Notes under the pieces: generated by a model
What the model saw: the letters and a program-made list of their open reading frames with translations, nothing else
Database searches by the model: none
What the model was told of the DNA's origin: nothing
Position numbers and translations under genes: made by a program
DNA from: Roseateles aquatilis
GTDB lineage: Bacteria; Pseudomonadota; Gammaproteobacteria; Burkholderiales; Burkholderiaceae_C
Length of the DNA: 64,000 nt
Assembly (NCBI RefSeq): GCF_002205645.1
Contig: NZ_NIOF01000009.1
Location: 174,678-238,677, forward strand
Direction of reading: 5' to 3'
In this document: one piece after another, positions 1 through 7,655 of the stretch
Position numbering within the stretch: position 1 is the stretch's first letter
Layout of the letters: the number at the start of each line of letters is the position of its first letter

Positions 1-198
1 GTCCTCGCGGAAGGCGTCGACCATGAACTGGAACGACGCGCCGACGTCCATCCAGCCATGCACCATCACCAGCAGCGGGCGTTGCCCGTCGGGCGGCGGA
101 CCCCAGCGCAGCAGGTGGTGGCGCAGGCCGCGCAGGGTCAGGAACTCGCTGCGATGCGGGCGGCGGACGTCGTAGGCGTGGCTCGGTGCGGTGCTCAT
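1..198 (-). CDS. Alpha/beta hydrolase, N-terminal fragment (cut by window edge)
   Basis: The gene starts with ATG at 198 and runs leftward off the window, so only the first 66 codons are visible. The fragment contains LLVMVHGWMDVGASFQFMVD near residue 45, which is the first beta strand and HGWxD oxyanion-hole segment typical of alpha/beta hydrolase-fold esterases and haloalkane-dehalogenase-like enzymes. The nucleophile elbow, acid and histidine lie outside the window, so the substrate cannot be assigned. It is divergent from the acetyltransferase at 329 with about 130 bp between the start codons. Confidence 0.75.
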   Translation of the reverse strand, partial: MSTAPSHAYDVRRPHRSEFLTLRGLRHHLLRWGPPPDGQRPLLVMVHGWMDVGASFQFMVDAFRED

Positions 199-328
199 GG
201 AGCGGCACTGTAGAGCGATGCCGGCGGGCGCGCTTTCGCCATGGAGACAATGGCGCGTCGCCGGGCGCGGTATCCATGCGCCCGAGCCGACGCGATCCGC
301 ATTCCTCGACGAGCCCGAGACCCTTTCC

Positions 329-835
329 ATGACCGACGCTGCCGCCGTTTCCTCCTCCGACTACACCCTCCGCCCCGCGCGCGCCGACGACGTCCCCGCC
401 ATCGTCGGACTGATCACCGAGCTGGCCGAATTCGAGAGCCTGACCCATCTGCTGGAGGTCACCCCGGAGAAGCTCCTGCCGCATCTCTTCGGCGAGCGCC
501 CCGTCGCCGAGGCGCTGGTGGCAGAGCACGCCAGCGGCGCGGTCGTCGCCTTCGCGCTGACCTTCGTCAACTTCTCGACCTTCCTGGCCAAGCCGGGCCT
601 GTACCTGGAGGACCTGTACGTGCAGCCCGCGCATCGCGGCGGCGGCCTGGGCAAGCGGATGCTGACGCATCTGGCGCAGGTCGCGATCGACCGGGGCTAC
701 GGGCGTTTCGAGTGGTGCGTGCTGGACTGGAACGAGAACGCCATCCGCTTCTACGAGAAGATGGGCGCGACCGTCATGCCCGACTGGCGGCTGTGCCGAT
801 TGGCCGGCGACGCACTGGCCCGATTCAAGGCGTGA
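329..835 (+). CDS. GNAT-family N-acetyltransferase, SSAT-like
   Basis: This predicted 168-residue cytosolic enzyme transfers acetyl from acetyl-CoA to an amine. Motif A is clear: a strand LYLEDLYVQP (91-100) followed by the pyrophosphate-binding loop RGGGLGKR (103-110). The C-terminal part VLDWNENAIRFYEKMGA (131-147) is the usual GNAT motif B. The YLEDLYV strand preceded by an aromatic NFSTF segment resembles the spermidine/spermine and thialysine acetyltransferase branch, so a polyamine or diamine substrate is a reasonable inference. The start at 329 is preferred over the upstream in-frame ATG at 191 because similarity to the fold begins just after it. Confidence 0.85.
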   Translation: MTDAAAVSSSDYTLRPARADDVPAIVGLITELAEFESLTHLLEVTPEKLLPHLFGERPVAEALVAEHASGAVVAFALTFVNFSTFLAKPGLYLEDLYVQPAHRGGGLGKRMLTHLAQVAIDRGYGRFEWCVLDWNENAIRFYEKMGATVMPDWRLCRLAGDALARFKA

Positions 836-946
836 TCGGCGGCGTCATCGCCTGCGACGGGCCGATCGGCACCGTGCGGGCGGCGTGGCGACGGACGCCG
901 ATCCGCGGCCGGCGGCGTTGACCGCTCGCGGCCGTCGGGCGACCGG

Positions 947-1291
947 TCAGCGCGGCCAGTCGTTCAACAGCTCCGGCGGCCGGGCGATCAGCGCGCGCTC
1001 GCCGTCGATGACGATCGGGCGCTGGAGCAGCTTCGGATGGTCGGCGATCGCCTGCAGCAACTGCGTGTCGGTCAGCGTCGGGTCGGCGAGGTTCAGCTCG
1101 CGATAGAGATCCTCGTTGTCGCGCAACATCGCGCGCACCGGCTGGCCGAGCCGGCGGCGCAGCGCCTGCAGGTCGCGCAGCGACAGCGGATGCACGAGGT
1201 ATTCGATGATCCGGGGCTTCGGGCCGCGCGACTCCAGCAACGCGAGCGCCTCGCGGGACTTGGAGCAGAGGGGGTTGTGCAGGATCTTCAT
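947..1291 (-). CDS. arsC: Glutaredoxin-dependent arsenate reductase, ArsC family
   Basis: This 114-residue protein has the thioredoxin-fold ArsC signature HNPLCSKSR with catalytic Cys9. The three arginines that bind arsenate in this family appear conserved: one in VRAMLR (about residues 52-57), one in QRPIV (Arg91) and one in ARPPE (Arg104). This supports a true arsenate reductase rather than a Spx/YffB paralogue, although no arsR, arsB or acr3 gene is nearby, so it is not part of a visible ars operon. The start at 1291 is chosen because the in-frame extension upstream is not family-like. It converges with the acetyltransferase gene and is divergent from the acyl-CoA synthetase. Confidence 0.85.
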   Translation of the reverse strand: MKILHNPLCSKSREALALLESRGPKPRIIEYLVHPLSLRDLQALRRRLGQPVRAMLRDNEDLYRELNLADPTLTDTQLLQAIADHPKLLQRPIVIDGERALIARPPELLNDWPR

Positions 1292-1437
1292 GCGGGTCAG
1301 TGTAGACCTCGCCCCGTGACGGTGCGTCCGCCAGCCCCGGCGCACCCTTCGATGGCTACGGGGTTTCCATGACGACCGGCACGGGGCGCCTCGCTAGCAT
1401 CCACGCTCTTGTTCCAGTCCAGGATGGAGAGACGCTC

Positions 1438-3231
1438 ATGACCGGCACGACGGCCACGGACGCCGGCACGACCGCCGGCACCACGCTTCCCCCCGAAGCG
1501 GCCGCCGCCAACGCGGCCGCCGGCGCGGCCGGTGGCGGTCTCGATCCCTACGCGTTGATCCACGGCGCCTTTCGCTGGCAGGTGCCGGAGCGGCTCAGCA
1601 TCGCCGAGCTCTGCTGCGGCCGCTGGGCCCGCGAGACGCCCGAGGCGCCCGCCATCCTCTTCGACAGCGACAGCGATTGCCGCGCCCAGTACAGCTTCGG
1701 CCAGTTGCAGCGCGCGGCCAACCGCCTGTCCAACGCGCTGAAGCGGCTCGGCGTGCAGGCCGGCGATCGCGTCGCGCTGGTGCTGCCGCAGCGCTTCGAG
1801 ACCGCCGCGGCGCACATCGCGCTGAACCAGTTGGGCGCGGTGGCAATGCCGCTGTCCATGCTCTTCGGGCCCGATGCGCTCGAGTACCGCCTGAAGGACA
1901 GCGAGGCCAGCGTCGCCATCGTCGAGGCGGGCGCGCTCGAGGCCGTGCGCGGCGTGCGCGGGCAATGCCCGGCGCTGCGCCATGTGCTGGTCGTCGGCGC
2001 GGCCGCGCCGGGCGAGGGCGAGTCCGGCTGGATGGCCGCGCTGCAGGCCGAGGATGCGCGCTTCACGGCCCGCGACAACGCGGCCGACGATCCGGCGGTG
2101 TTGATCTACACCAGCGGCACCACCGGTGCGCCCAAGGGCGCGCTGATCCCGCAGCGCGCGCTGCTGGGCAACCTGACCGGTTTCATCGCCAGCCAGAACT
2201 GGTTCGGCTTCGATCCCAACAACCCCACCGCGCGCAGCGAGGCGGTTTTCTGGACCCCCGCCGACTGGGCCTGGACCGGCGGCCTGATGGACGGCCTGCT
2301 GCCGTCGCTGTGCTTCGGCCGGCCGATCCTCGGCTACCAGGGCCGCTTCGCGCCGGAGAAGGCCCTGGAGCTGATGGCGCGGTACCGCGTCACCCACACC
2401 TTCCTGTTCCCGACCGCGCTCAAGGCCATGATGAAGGCCTGCCCGCATCCGCGCGAGCGCCACGCGCTGCACCTGCAGGCGATCATGAGCGCCGGGGAGG
2501 CCGTCGGCGACGCGGTCTTCGACTGGGTGGGCCGCGAGCTCGGCGTGACCGTCAACGAGATGTTCGGCCAGACCGAGATCAACTACGTCGTCGGCAACTG
2601 CGCGCGCCTGTGGCCGGCGCGGCCGGGCAGCATGGGGCGGGCCTACCCGGGCCATCGCGTGGCGGTCATCGATGACGAGGGCCGCGTCTGTCCGCCCGGA
2701 CAGGTCGGCGAGGTGGCGGTCCATCGGCGCGACGTGCACGGGGACCTCGATCCGATCTTCTTCCTCGGCTACTGGCGCAACGAGGCGGCGACCGCGGCCA
2801 AGTTCACCGGCGACCCGATGGACAGCTGGTGCCGCACCGGCGACCTCGCGCGCGCCGACGCCGACGGCTACCTCTGGTACGAGGGCCGCTCCGACGATCA
2901 GTTCAAGGTCGCCGGCTACCGCATCGGGCCGGGGGAGATCGAGAACTGCCTGGTCAAGCACGAGGCCGTCGCCAACGCGGCCGTGGTGCCCAAGCCCGAT
3001 GCGGAGCGCGGCGCGCTGGTCAAGGCCTTCGTCGTGCTGGCACCGGGGCGGCAGCCGTCGGCGGCGCTGACGAGCGAGTTGCAGGCCTTCGTGCGGGAGC
3101 GGCTCGCGCCGTACGAGTATCCGAAGGAGATCGAGTTCCTCGACAGCCTGCCGATGACGACCACCGGCAAGCTGCAGCGCCGCGTGCTGCGGCAATTGGA
3201 AGCCGACCGCGCGGCGGGTCGATCGACCTGA
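1438..3231 (+). CDS. Acyl-CoA synthetase (AMP-forming), medium-chain/acetyl-type
   Basis: This 597-residue ANL-superfamily enzyme activates a carboxylic acid to acyl-AMP and then acyl-CoA. The P-loop YTSGTTGAPKG is at 224-234, the adenine-binding FGQTE at 376-380, TGDL at 467-470 and the C-domain catalytic lysine in TTTGKLQRR at Lys578. The block WTPADWAWTGGLMDGLLPSL (272-290) resembles the acetyl-CoA-synthetase-like and medium-chain acyl-CoA ligase branch. The start at 1438 has a purine-rich GGATGGAGAG a few bases upstream and is preferred to the ATG at 1369. The first 35 residues are an Ala/Gly/Thr-rich linker. Exact chain-length preference cannot be read from the sequence. Confidence 0.9.
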   Translation: MTGTTATDAGTTAGTTLPPEAAAANAAAGAAGGGLDPYALIHGAFRWQVPERLSIAELCCGRWARETPEAPAILFDSDSDCRAQYSFGQLQRAANRLSNALKRLGVQAGDRVALVLPQRFETAAAHIALNQLGAVAMPLSMLFGPDALEYRLKDSEASVAIVEAGALEAVRGVRGQCPALRHVLVVGAAAPGEGESGWMAALQAEDARFTARDNAADDPAVLIYTSGTTGAPKGALIPQRALLGNLTGFIASQNWFGFDPNNPTARSEAVFWTPADWAWTGGLMDGLLPSLCFGRPILGYQGRFAPEKALELMARYRVTHTFLFPTALKAMMKACPHPRERHALHLQAIMSAGEAVGDAVFDWVGRELGVTVNEMFGQTEINYVVGNCARLWPARPGSMGRAYPGHRVAVIDDEGRVCPPGQVGEVAVHRRDVHGDLDPIFFLGYWRNEAATAAKFTGDPMDSWCRTGDLARADADGYLWYEGRSDDQFKVAGYRIGPGEIENCLVKHEAVANAAVVPKPDAERGALVKAFVVLAPGRQPSAALTSELQAFVRERLAPYEYPKEIEFLDSLPMTTTGKLQRRVLRQLEADRAAGRST

Positions 3232-3346
3232 GGGCGGGCGGCGACCGCGCCGCGGCTCGTGCCCGCGCCGCCGGAGCCGAACCCGCCGCTGCCGTCGCGG
3301 TGGTGGTCGCCGTCGCGGTCGTCCGGCGAGGGCCGCGCGGGGCCGC

Positions 3347-4207
3347 TCAGCTCGGGCGGTTGATGCGCAGCTTCACGTACAGCTTCGTATTGCCGCCGGC
3401 GGGCGGCTGCAGCAGGGCCGAGTCGGGCCACTGCTCCTGGCCGGTCAGCACCGTGCAGGCGCGCGACGGCTTGTCCTTGGCGATGTAGGGCTCGCGCTGC
3501 TGCGTGTCCGCGGGCAGGGCCAGGCGCAGGCGCTGCCCGCCCTCGGTCCAGTCCAGCGCCCACAGGGGCTGGTCGCTGCACGCGATCACGCCGTCGATCT
3601 GCGGGAACAGCCAGCGCGCGTACCAGGGCAGCAGCTCGCCGCGCAGCTTCTGGCCGAGCGTCACGACGCGGCGCACGGTGGCCATGTCCAGCATCTCGGG
3701 CGACGTGCTCAGGTCGATGCTGAGCCGGATCGCGGTCGAGTCCTTGGGCAGGTTGGAGCCCAGCTCCATGTCCTTGGCCTGCTGCGCGGTGAAGACCGGC
3801 AAGTCGAACGCGCCCTTGTCGTCGACGGGGATGGGGATGTACTCCTCGTCGCTCATCAGCGCGAGCTTCACGCCGGCCGGGGGGCGCGTGCGGTCCTTGG
3901 CGTCGGTCAGCACGAAGTGCGGCACGAACAGGCCTTCGCCATGGACACGCAGCTTGGTGAGCAGCTCGTTGAGCTGCTTGTAAGGCATGAAGGTACCGCG
4001 CTTCATGTCGGTCTTGACCGTGGGCAGCGTCGCGTCGGCCGGGGCGCTCGCCGCCACCGGCGCGGGTGGCGGCTCGACGGCCGTCGCCGCGAAGGCGCCG
4101 GACGCCGCGTTCAGCAGCAGCGGCAGCAGGAAAGGCATGGGCACGGGTCTCGCGGCGCGCGGCGAGGCCGTCGTCGAGGGGATGGCGGCTGGCTTCGATG
4201 GCATCAC
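3347..4207 (-). CDS. Exported protein of unknown function
   Basis: I do not recognise this family. The protein is up to 286 residues. A hydrophobic segment MPFLLPLLLNAASGAFAATA looks like a cleavable signal peptide, so the more likely start is the in-frame ATG at 4138 (263 residues) rather than 4207. After a Pro/Ala-rich linker the mature part is a soluble mixed alpha/beta domain with no catalytic motif that I can identify. It is the last gene of a minus-strand cluster that includes a DUF2975 membrane protein, a small XRE regulator and a proline-rich anchored protein. The envelope theme of those genes suggests a periplasmic role, which is inference. Confidence 0.7.
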   Translation of the reverse strand: MMPSKPAAIPSTTASPRAARPVPMPFLLPLLLNAASGAFAATAVEPPPAPVAASAPADATLPTVKTDMKRGTFMPYKQLNELLTKLRVHGEGLFVPHFVLTDAKDRTRPPAGVKLALMSDEEYIPIPVDDKGAFDLPVFTAQQAKDMELGSNLPKDSTAIRLSIDLSTSPEMLDMATVRRVVTLGQKLRGELLPWYARWLFPQIDGVIACSDQPLWALDWTEGGQRLRLALPADTQQREPYIAKDKPSRACTVLTGQEQWPDSALLQPPAGGNTKLYVKLRINRPS

Positions 4208-4307
4208 TTCGAGGTCTCTTCCTGGTGGCCGGGTGGCCGGTTGGCGGATCGTGAGGCCGTGGTCGGCCTCGGGGCAGAACGGCGCGGCCGCCCTTCGGGT
4301 TGACGGC

Positions 4308-4949
4308 TCAGCGACGACACTTGCCGCGCGCCTCGGCGAGCAGCAGGAAGGGCGCGCTGAGCAGCCCCATGCCGGCCCCGGCGTACTCGCCCTTGAGGCA
4401 GTCGGTGGTGGCGCCCTTCATGATTTCCTGTCCCAGCCGCGCCGATGCCTCCGCGCGCTCCGGCGCCTGGCTGGCCTGGTCGGCGCGCTCCGAGAGCAGC
4501 GGCTGGCCTTGCGTCGACTGTCTGAGCGCGCGTTGCGTCGCGGCGCCGTACATCAGGTCGCGGGCGCTCGGCCCGGACGCCGCGGAGGCGGGGGGCGCCG
4601 GCGACGTGAGCACGACGGTGGTGCGCGGTTCGGGGGGAGCGGTCTCTGTCGGCACGGCGATGGGCGCCCGCGGCGCCTGGGCCGCCTCCCGTTCATCCGG
4701 GCGCCGGGGGGCAGGTCTTGCCTCGGCCTTCTCCCGACGCGGCGCCGGCTTCAGGTCCTGCCGGGGCAGCGGCGGCAACGCGATCGTGATCATGCGCACC
4801 GACGAGCTGTGCTGCGCCTGCCGTGCGTCCGGCCGGCGCCACGCATGCTGCAGCACCGCCAGCAGCACCACGTGCAGCGCGAGCACCGCCACGATCGGCA
4901 GGATGCGACGGCGGGAGGCGGGCATCGGGTCAGGCACGGTCATCGCCAT
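4308..4949 (-). CDS. Proline-rich, membrane-anchored protein (TonB-like architecture)
   Basis: This 213-residue protein begins with a short basic stretch and one transmembrane helix (ILPIVAVLALHVVLLAVLQH, about 16-35). It continues with about 90 residues very rich in Pro, Ala, Arg and Glu, then a conserved-looking C-terminal segment with two cysteines (TTDCLKGEYAGAGMGLL and GKCRR). The plan of a single anchor, a proline-rich spacer and a small C-terminal domain resembles TonB-like periplasm-spanning proteins, but I cannot recognise a TonB C-terminal fold. Its start overlaps the end of the XRE regulator gene by 20 bp, so the two are probably co-translated. An internal ATG at 4925 is an alternative start. 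Confidence 0.7.
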   Translation of the reverse strand: MAMTVPDPMPASRRRILPIVAVLALHVVLLAVLQHAWRRPDARQAQHSSSVRMITIALPPLPRQDLKPAPRREKAEARPAPRRPDEREAAQAPRAPIAVPTETAPPEPRTTVVLTSPAPPASAASGPSARDLMYGAATQRALRQSTQGQPLLSERADQASQAPERAEASARLGQEIMKGATTDCLKGEYAGAGMGLLSAPFLLLAEARGKCRR

Positions 4950-5172
4950 CTCCGGAAGGGGATTCGTCGCCAGGCTCGTGGGCCAGCAGGTCGCCCGGCT
5001 GGCACTGCAGCACCGCGCAGATCCGGGACAACGTGTCGAAGCGCACGCCGCGCACCTTGCCGGACTTGAGCAGCGACAGATTGGCCTCGGTGATGCCGAT
5101 GGCCTCGGCCAGCTCCTTGGAGCGCATCTTGCGCTGCGCGAGCATGACGTCGAGTCGGACGACGATGGGCAT
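4930..5172 (-). CDS. Small XRE/Cro-type HTH transcriptional regulator
   Basis: This 80-residue protein is almost entirely one Cro/C1-type helix-turn-helix domain: MLAQRKMRSKELAEAIGITE followed by NLSLLKSGKVRGVRFDTL and the characteristic ICAVLQCQPGDLL end. Small XRE proteins of this kind are often encoded directly beside DUF2975 membrane proteins (the YozG/YoaS-type pair), which is exactly the arrangement here, with 26 bp separating the genes. It probably autoregulates the operon through the dyad symmetry at 5775-5817. The start at 5172 is chosen because everything upstream in frame is an out-of-frame shadow of the membrane protein gene. Confidence 0.88.
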   Translation of the reverse strand: MPIVVRLDVMLAQRKMRSKELAEAIGITEANLSLLKSGKVRGVRFDTLSRICAVLQCQPGDLLAHEPGDESPSGDGDDRA

Positions 5173-5198
5173 GGTGGGGACGTCCTGCGCCGGTCCGT

Positions 5199-5762
5199 TC
5201 AGACGAACTCGGCGTTCTCCTGCGCCATGCGCCGCGCTTCCTGCATCACCAGCGCCATCGCCAGCAGCACCAGGCCGACCAGCAACTGCAGGTAATGCTG
5301 CGAGCCGATCTGGAAGACCAGCACGCGCTGGCCCGGCGGGTTGCGCATGGTGAGCGCCAGGATCGCCAGCGTGGAGCTGAGCGGCATCACCGCGGCCATC
5401 GCGATCAGGGCCTGGCTCAAGCGCCGCAGGTGCGCGATCGCGGCCGTCGTGAAGACGTTGCCGCGCTGGAAGTGGCCGAAGAGCCGCCACAGCTGCCAGA
5501 AGGCGACGAGCGTCAGCACCAGCGCGGGCGAGGTGCCCAGCGCCGCCAGCGCGCGGCTGGCGGCGTCCAGGCTCAGCGTCTTGCAGCTGTTGCACCAGTC
5601 GCTGTCCACCGACTTGCGGATCCAGTCGGCGTCGCTCCAGAACCGGGCGAAGAAGAGGGCCACCGTCGCCATGCCGACGAGGCTCAGCGCACGCACGCAA
5701 CGCGAGATCCAGAGGATGCGTTTCAGGCCGTCCGGCAGCGGGGAAGCGGGGTGGATCGCCAT
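5199..5762 (-). CDS. DUF2975-family integral membrane protein
   Basis: This 187-residue protein has about four hydrophobic helices, near residues 24-44, 76-95, 115-138 and 155-175, with short loops. Two cysteines (WCNSC) lie in the first extracytoplasmic loop. The LWRLFGHFQRGNVFTTA segment, which joins the second and third helices, is the most recognisable DUF2975 feature. The biochemical function of the family is unknown. It is usually encoded with a tiny XRE regulator, as here, which implies a membrane-linked sensing or transport module controlled by that regulator. It is the promoter-proximal gene of the cluster. Confidence 0.8.
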   Translation of the reverse strand: MAIHPASPLPDGLKRILWISRCVRALSLVGMATVALFFARFWSDADWIRKSVDSDWCNSCKTLSLDAASRALAALGTSPALVLTLVAFWQLWRLFGHFQRGNVFTTAAIAHLRRLSQALIAMAAVMPLSSTLAILALTMRNPPGQRVLVFQIGSQHYLQLLVGLVLLAMALVMQEARRMAQENAEFV

Positions 5763-5774
5763 GGCGTGAGCGTC

Positions 5775-5817
5775 GTTTTACGTCTTACCGTCGAGTGGTA
5801 AGAAATTACTGTAAAAC
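5775..5817 (-). promoter_or_regulatory. Nested dyad operator/promoter of the DUF2975-XRE operon
   Basis: An inner inverted repeat TCTTACC (5783-5789) / GGTAAGA (5797-5803) sits inside an outer pair GTTTTAC (5775-5781) / GTAAAAC (5811-5817). The stretch is markedly AT-rich for this genome and ends 12 bp upstream of the DUF2975 start codon. The position and nested symmetry fit an operator for the small XRE regulator, overlapping the operon promoter. That binding assignment is inference. Confidence 0.5.
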
Positions 5818-5867
5818 AATAATTATCATGACGCAACCACCCACTGACGGTCTGGTGGGATGAACTC

Positions 5868-5891
5868 GAGCCCGAGCCCGAGCCCGAGCCC
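5868..5891. repeat. Tandem hexamer GAGCCC x4
   Basis: Four perfect copies of GAGCCC lie just beyond the 3' end of the AlkC-like gene. Such a tract is prone to slipped-strand length change. I see no reading frame that would use it. Confidence 0.8.
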
Positions 5892-5904
5892 GACGCGGGC
5901 GGCG

Positions 5905-7011
5905 TCAGGCCTCCAGAAGCTCGAAGGCGCCGTCGGCCAGTCGCTGGCCGTTCACGAGCACTTCCACCCGGTGCGTGCCGGCGTAATGCGTGCGGGTCGT
6001 GAAGTTGCGCAGCGCGCGACGGATGCGGATCGCCGCGGAGTCGCCGGCGGCGAGCTCGACCGTCTTCAGCTTGAAGACCTTGGGCGAGGCGCTGCCGTTC
6101 TTCTTCACGTAATGGACGACATAGTCGACGACCAGACGCTGGTCGGCGTCGGCGGTCGAGCGCAGGTCGAAGGCGATCTCGATCTCCCCGCCGATGGCCA
6201 CGCGCGGCGGGTGCACGGACAGCCGGGCGATCGTGGCCCGGGCACCGTCGCTGGCGCCGATCAGCTTCAGCGCGCGCGTGTCGCCCTGCTTGATGCGGTT
6301 GCGCAGCGCGTGCTTGACGATCCAGGCGCCGCGCGGGTCCGTCAGGTCCCAATCGGCGATGTGGTCGAAGACCCAGTCCGGATGGTCCTTGGTGACGTCG
6401 TTCAGGCTGTTGGCCACCGAGCGGCGCACGTACAGGCTGTCGTCCGCGCGCAGCGCCCGCAGGATGGGCGCGAGCGGCGCCGGGTCGGCGACCAGCGCGT
6501 CCAGCCGGAAGGACCAGGGCAGCCGCGTGCGGCAGCCCTCGCTGGCGAGGCGGCGCACATGCTCGCTACGGTCGGTGGTCCAGCGCTCCATGGTCTTGAG
6601 CGTGCCGGGCAGGTCCTGGCGCAGGAAGGGGCGGATCGCGAATTCCGCGGTGCCGTGAGGCGTGAGGCGCTTGAGCGCCCTCAGCGAGGCGTCGGCGTCG
6701 TGCAGCCCGTGCGTGGCGACGAAGTCGCACAGCCCCATGTTGATGAAGGCGCCCGACGCGCGGGGCGCGGCGGCGCAGACCGCGTCGAGCTGGTCGGCGA
6801 AGCCGCCGGGCAACGCGGCCCCGAGCGCCTCCGCGATGCGGTGCACGCGCTGCATGATCGACAGCGCGTCCAGCCCGTCCGTCGCGACGGCGAGGAAGCG
6901 CTTGTGCTGGAAACCGGGCGAGGCATCGGCGAAGACGTCGGCCAACGCGCGCAGCGCGGCCGTGTCGATCAGGTCTTTCAGGGCGGGAGCGGCGGCGGTG
7001 TCGGTCGTCAT
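5905..7011 (-). CDS. AlkC-like DNA alkylation repair protein (HEAT-repeat glycosylase fold)
   Basis: The 368-residue protein is built from helical HEAT-like repeats, visible in segments such as WTTDRSEHVRRLASEGCRTR and LRADDSLYVRRSVANSLNDV. A beta-rich C-terminal domain of about 90 residues begins near LSVHPPRVAIGGEIEIAF. HEAT repeats followed by an Ig-like domain is the architecture of the AlkC branch of the AlkC/AlkD alkylpurine DNA glycosylases, which remove N3-methyladenine-type lesions. The start at 7011 is preferred over an in-frame ATG at 7137, which would add a low-complexity extension. It is divergently transcribed from ybaK, with 134 bp between the start codons. Confidence 0.8.
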   Translation of the reverse strand: MTTDTAAAPALKDLIDTAALRALADVFADASPGFQHKRFLAVATDGLDALSIMQRVHRIAEALGAALPGGFADQLDAVCAAAPRASGAFINMGLCDFVATHGLHDADASLRALKRLTPHGTAEFAIRPFLRQDLPGTLKTMERWTTDRSEHVRRLASEGCRTRLPWSFRLDALVADPAPLAPILRALRADDSLYVRRSVANSLNDVTKDHPDWVFDHIADWDLTDPRGAWIVKHALRNRIKQGDTRALKLIGASDGARATIARLSVHPPRVAIGGEIEIAFDLRSTADADQRLVVDYVVHYVKKNGSASPKVFKLKTVELAAGDSAAIRIRRALRNFTTRTHYAGTHRVEVLVNGQRLADGAFELLEA

Positions 7012-7145
7012 GGCGTTCGGGGGTGGGCGCGGGCCGGCGAGGGGAAGGAGGGCAGCGTACGGGCGCCGCCTGCCACCCGCTGTCAGCAGGGGCGGCGCAA
7101 GCTCGTACAAGCGCGCGGTGGTGCCGGACGCCGACAATCCGCCGC

Positions 7146-7649
7146 ATGAGCAAGAAAACCGCCCATGTCAGCGAGACCCTCGCCACCCAGTTCCTGCGCC
7201 TGCACAAGGTCGCCTTCGGCGAGCATGTCTACGACTACGTCGAGCACGGTGGCACCGGCGAGTCTTCCAAGCAACTGGGCGTGCCCGAGCACGAGGTCGT
7301 CAAGACTTTGGTGATGCAGGACGAGAAGGCGCAGCCGCTGATCGTGCTGATGCATGGCGACTGCACGGTCAGCCTGAAGGAGCTGGCGCGGCAGATTCCC
7401 TGCAAGAAGGTCGAGCCCTGCAAGCCCGATGTGGCGCAGCGCCACAGCGGCTACCTGGTCGGCGGCACCTCGCCGTTCGGGACGCGCAAGGCCATGCCGG
7501 TGTTCGTCGAGGCGACGGTGCTGGCGCTGCCGCGCATCCTCATCAACGGCGGCCGGCGCGGGTATCTGGTCGGCATCGAACCCCGGGTTTTGACGGAGCT
7601 GCTGGCGGCCCGCCCGGTCGAGTGCGCGCTGAAGACCGGGGCAGAATAG
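7146..7649 (+). CDS. ybaK: Cys-tRNA(Pro)/Cys-tRNA(Cys) deacylase, YbaK/EbsC type
   Basis: This 167-residue trans-editing protein hydrolyses mischarged Cys-tRNA(Pro). It has the YbaK/ProX fold, with VVKTLVMQ in the strand carrying the conserved lysine and the glycine-rich substrate loop GGTSPFGTRKAMPVFVE. The ILINGGRRGYLVGI segment near the end is typical of the bacterial YbaK subfamily. The start at 7146 directly precedes MSKKTAHVSETLATQF, the normal N-terminus of the family. plsY begins 6 bp after its stop codon, so the two are probably co-transcribed. Confidence 0.9.
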   Translation: MSKKTAHVSETLATQFLRLHKVAFGEHVYDYVEHGGTGESSKQLGVPEHEVVKTLVMQDEKAQPLIVLMHGDCTVSLKELARQIPCKKVEPCKPDVAQRHSGYLVGGTSPFGTRKAMPVFVEATVLALPRILINGGRRGYLVGIEPRVLTELLAARPVECALKTGAE

Positions 7650-7655
7650 CGCCCC

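Noticed and set aside
836..946. Inverted TGACCG/CGGTCA between the acetyltransferase gene and arsC
   Set aside because: Six base pairs across an 18-nt loop in a GC-rich gap, with no T tract; too weak to call a terminator or operator.
1297..3195. 632-codon minus-strand frame opposite the acyl-CoA synthetase
   Set aside because: An antisense shadow of a well-supported gene, with His/Arg/Gly-rich composition typical of such frames at high GC.
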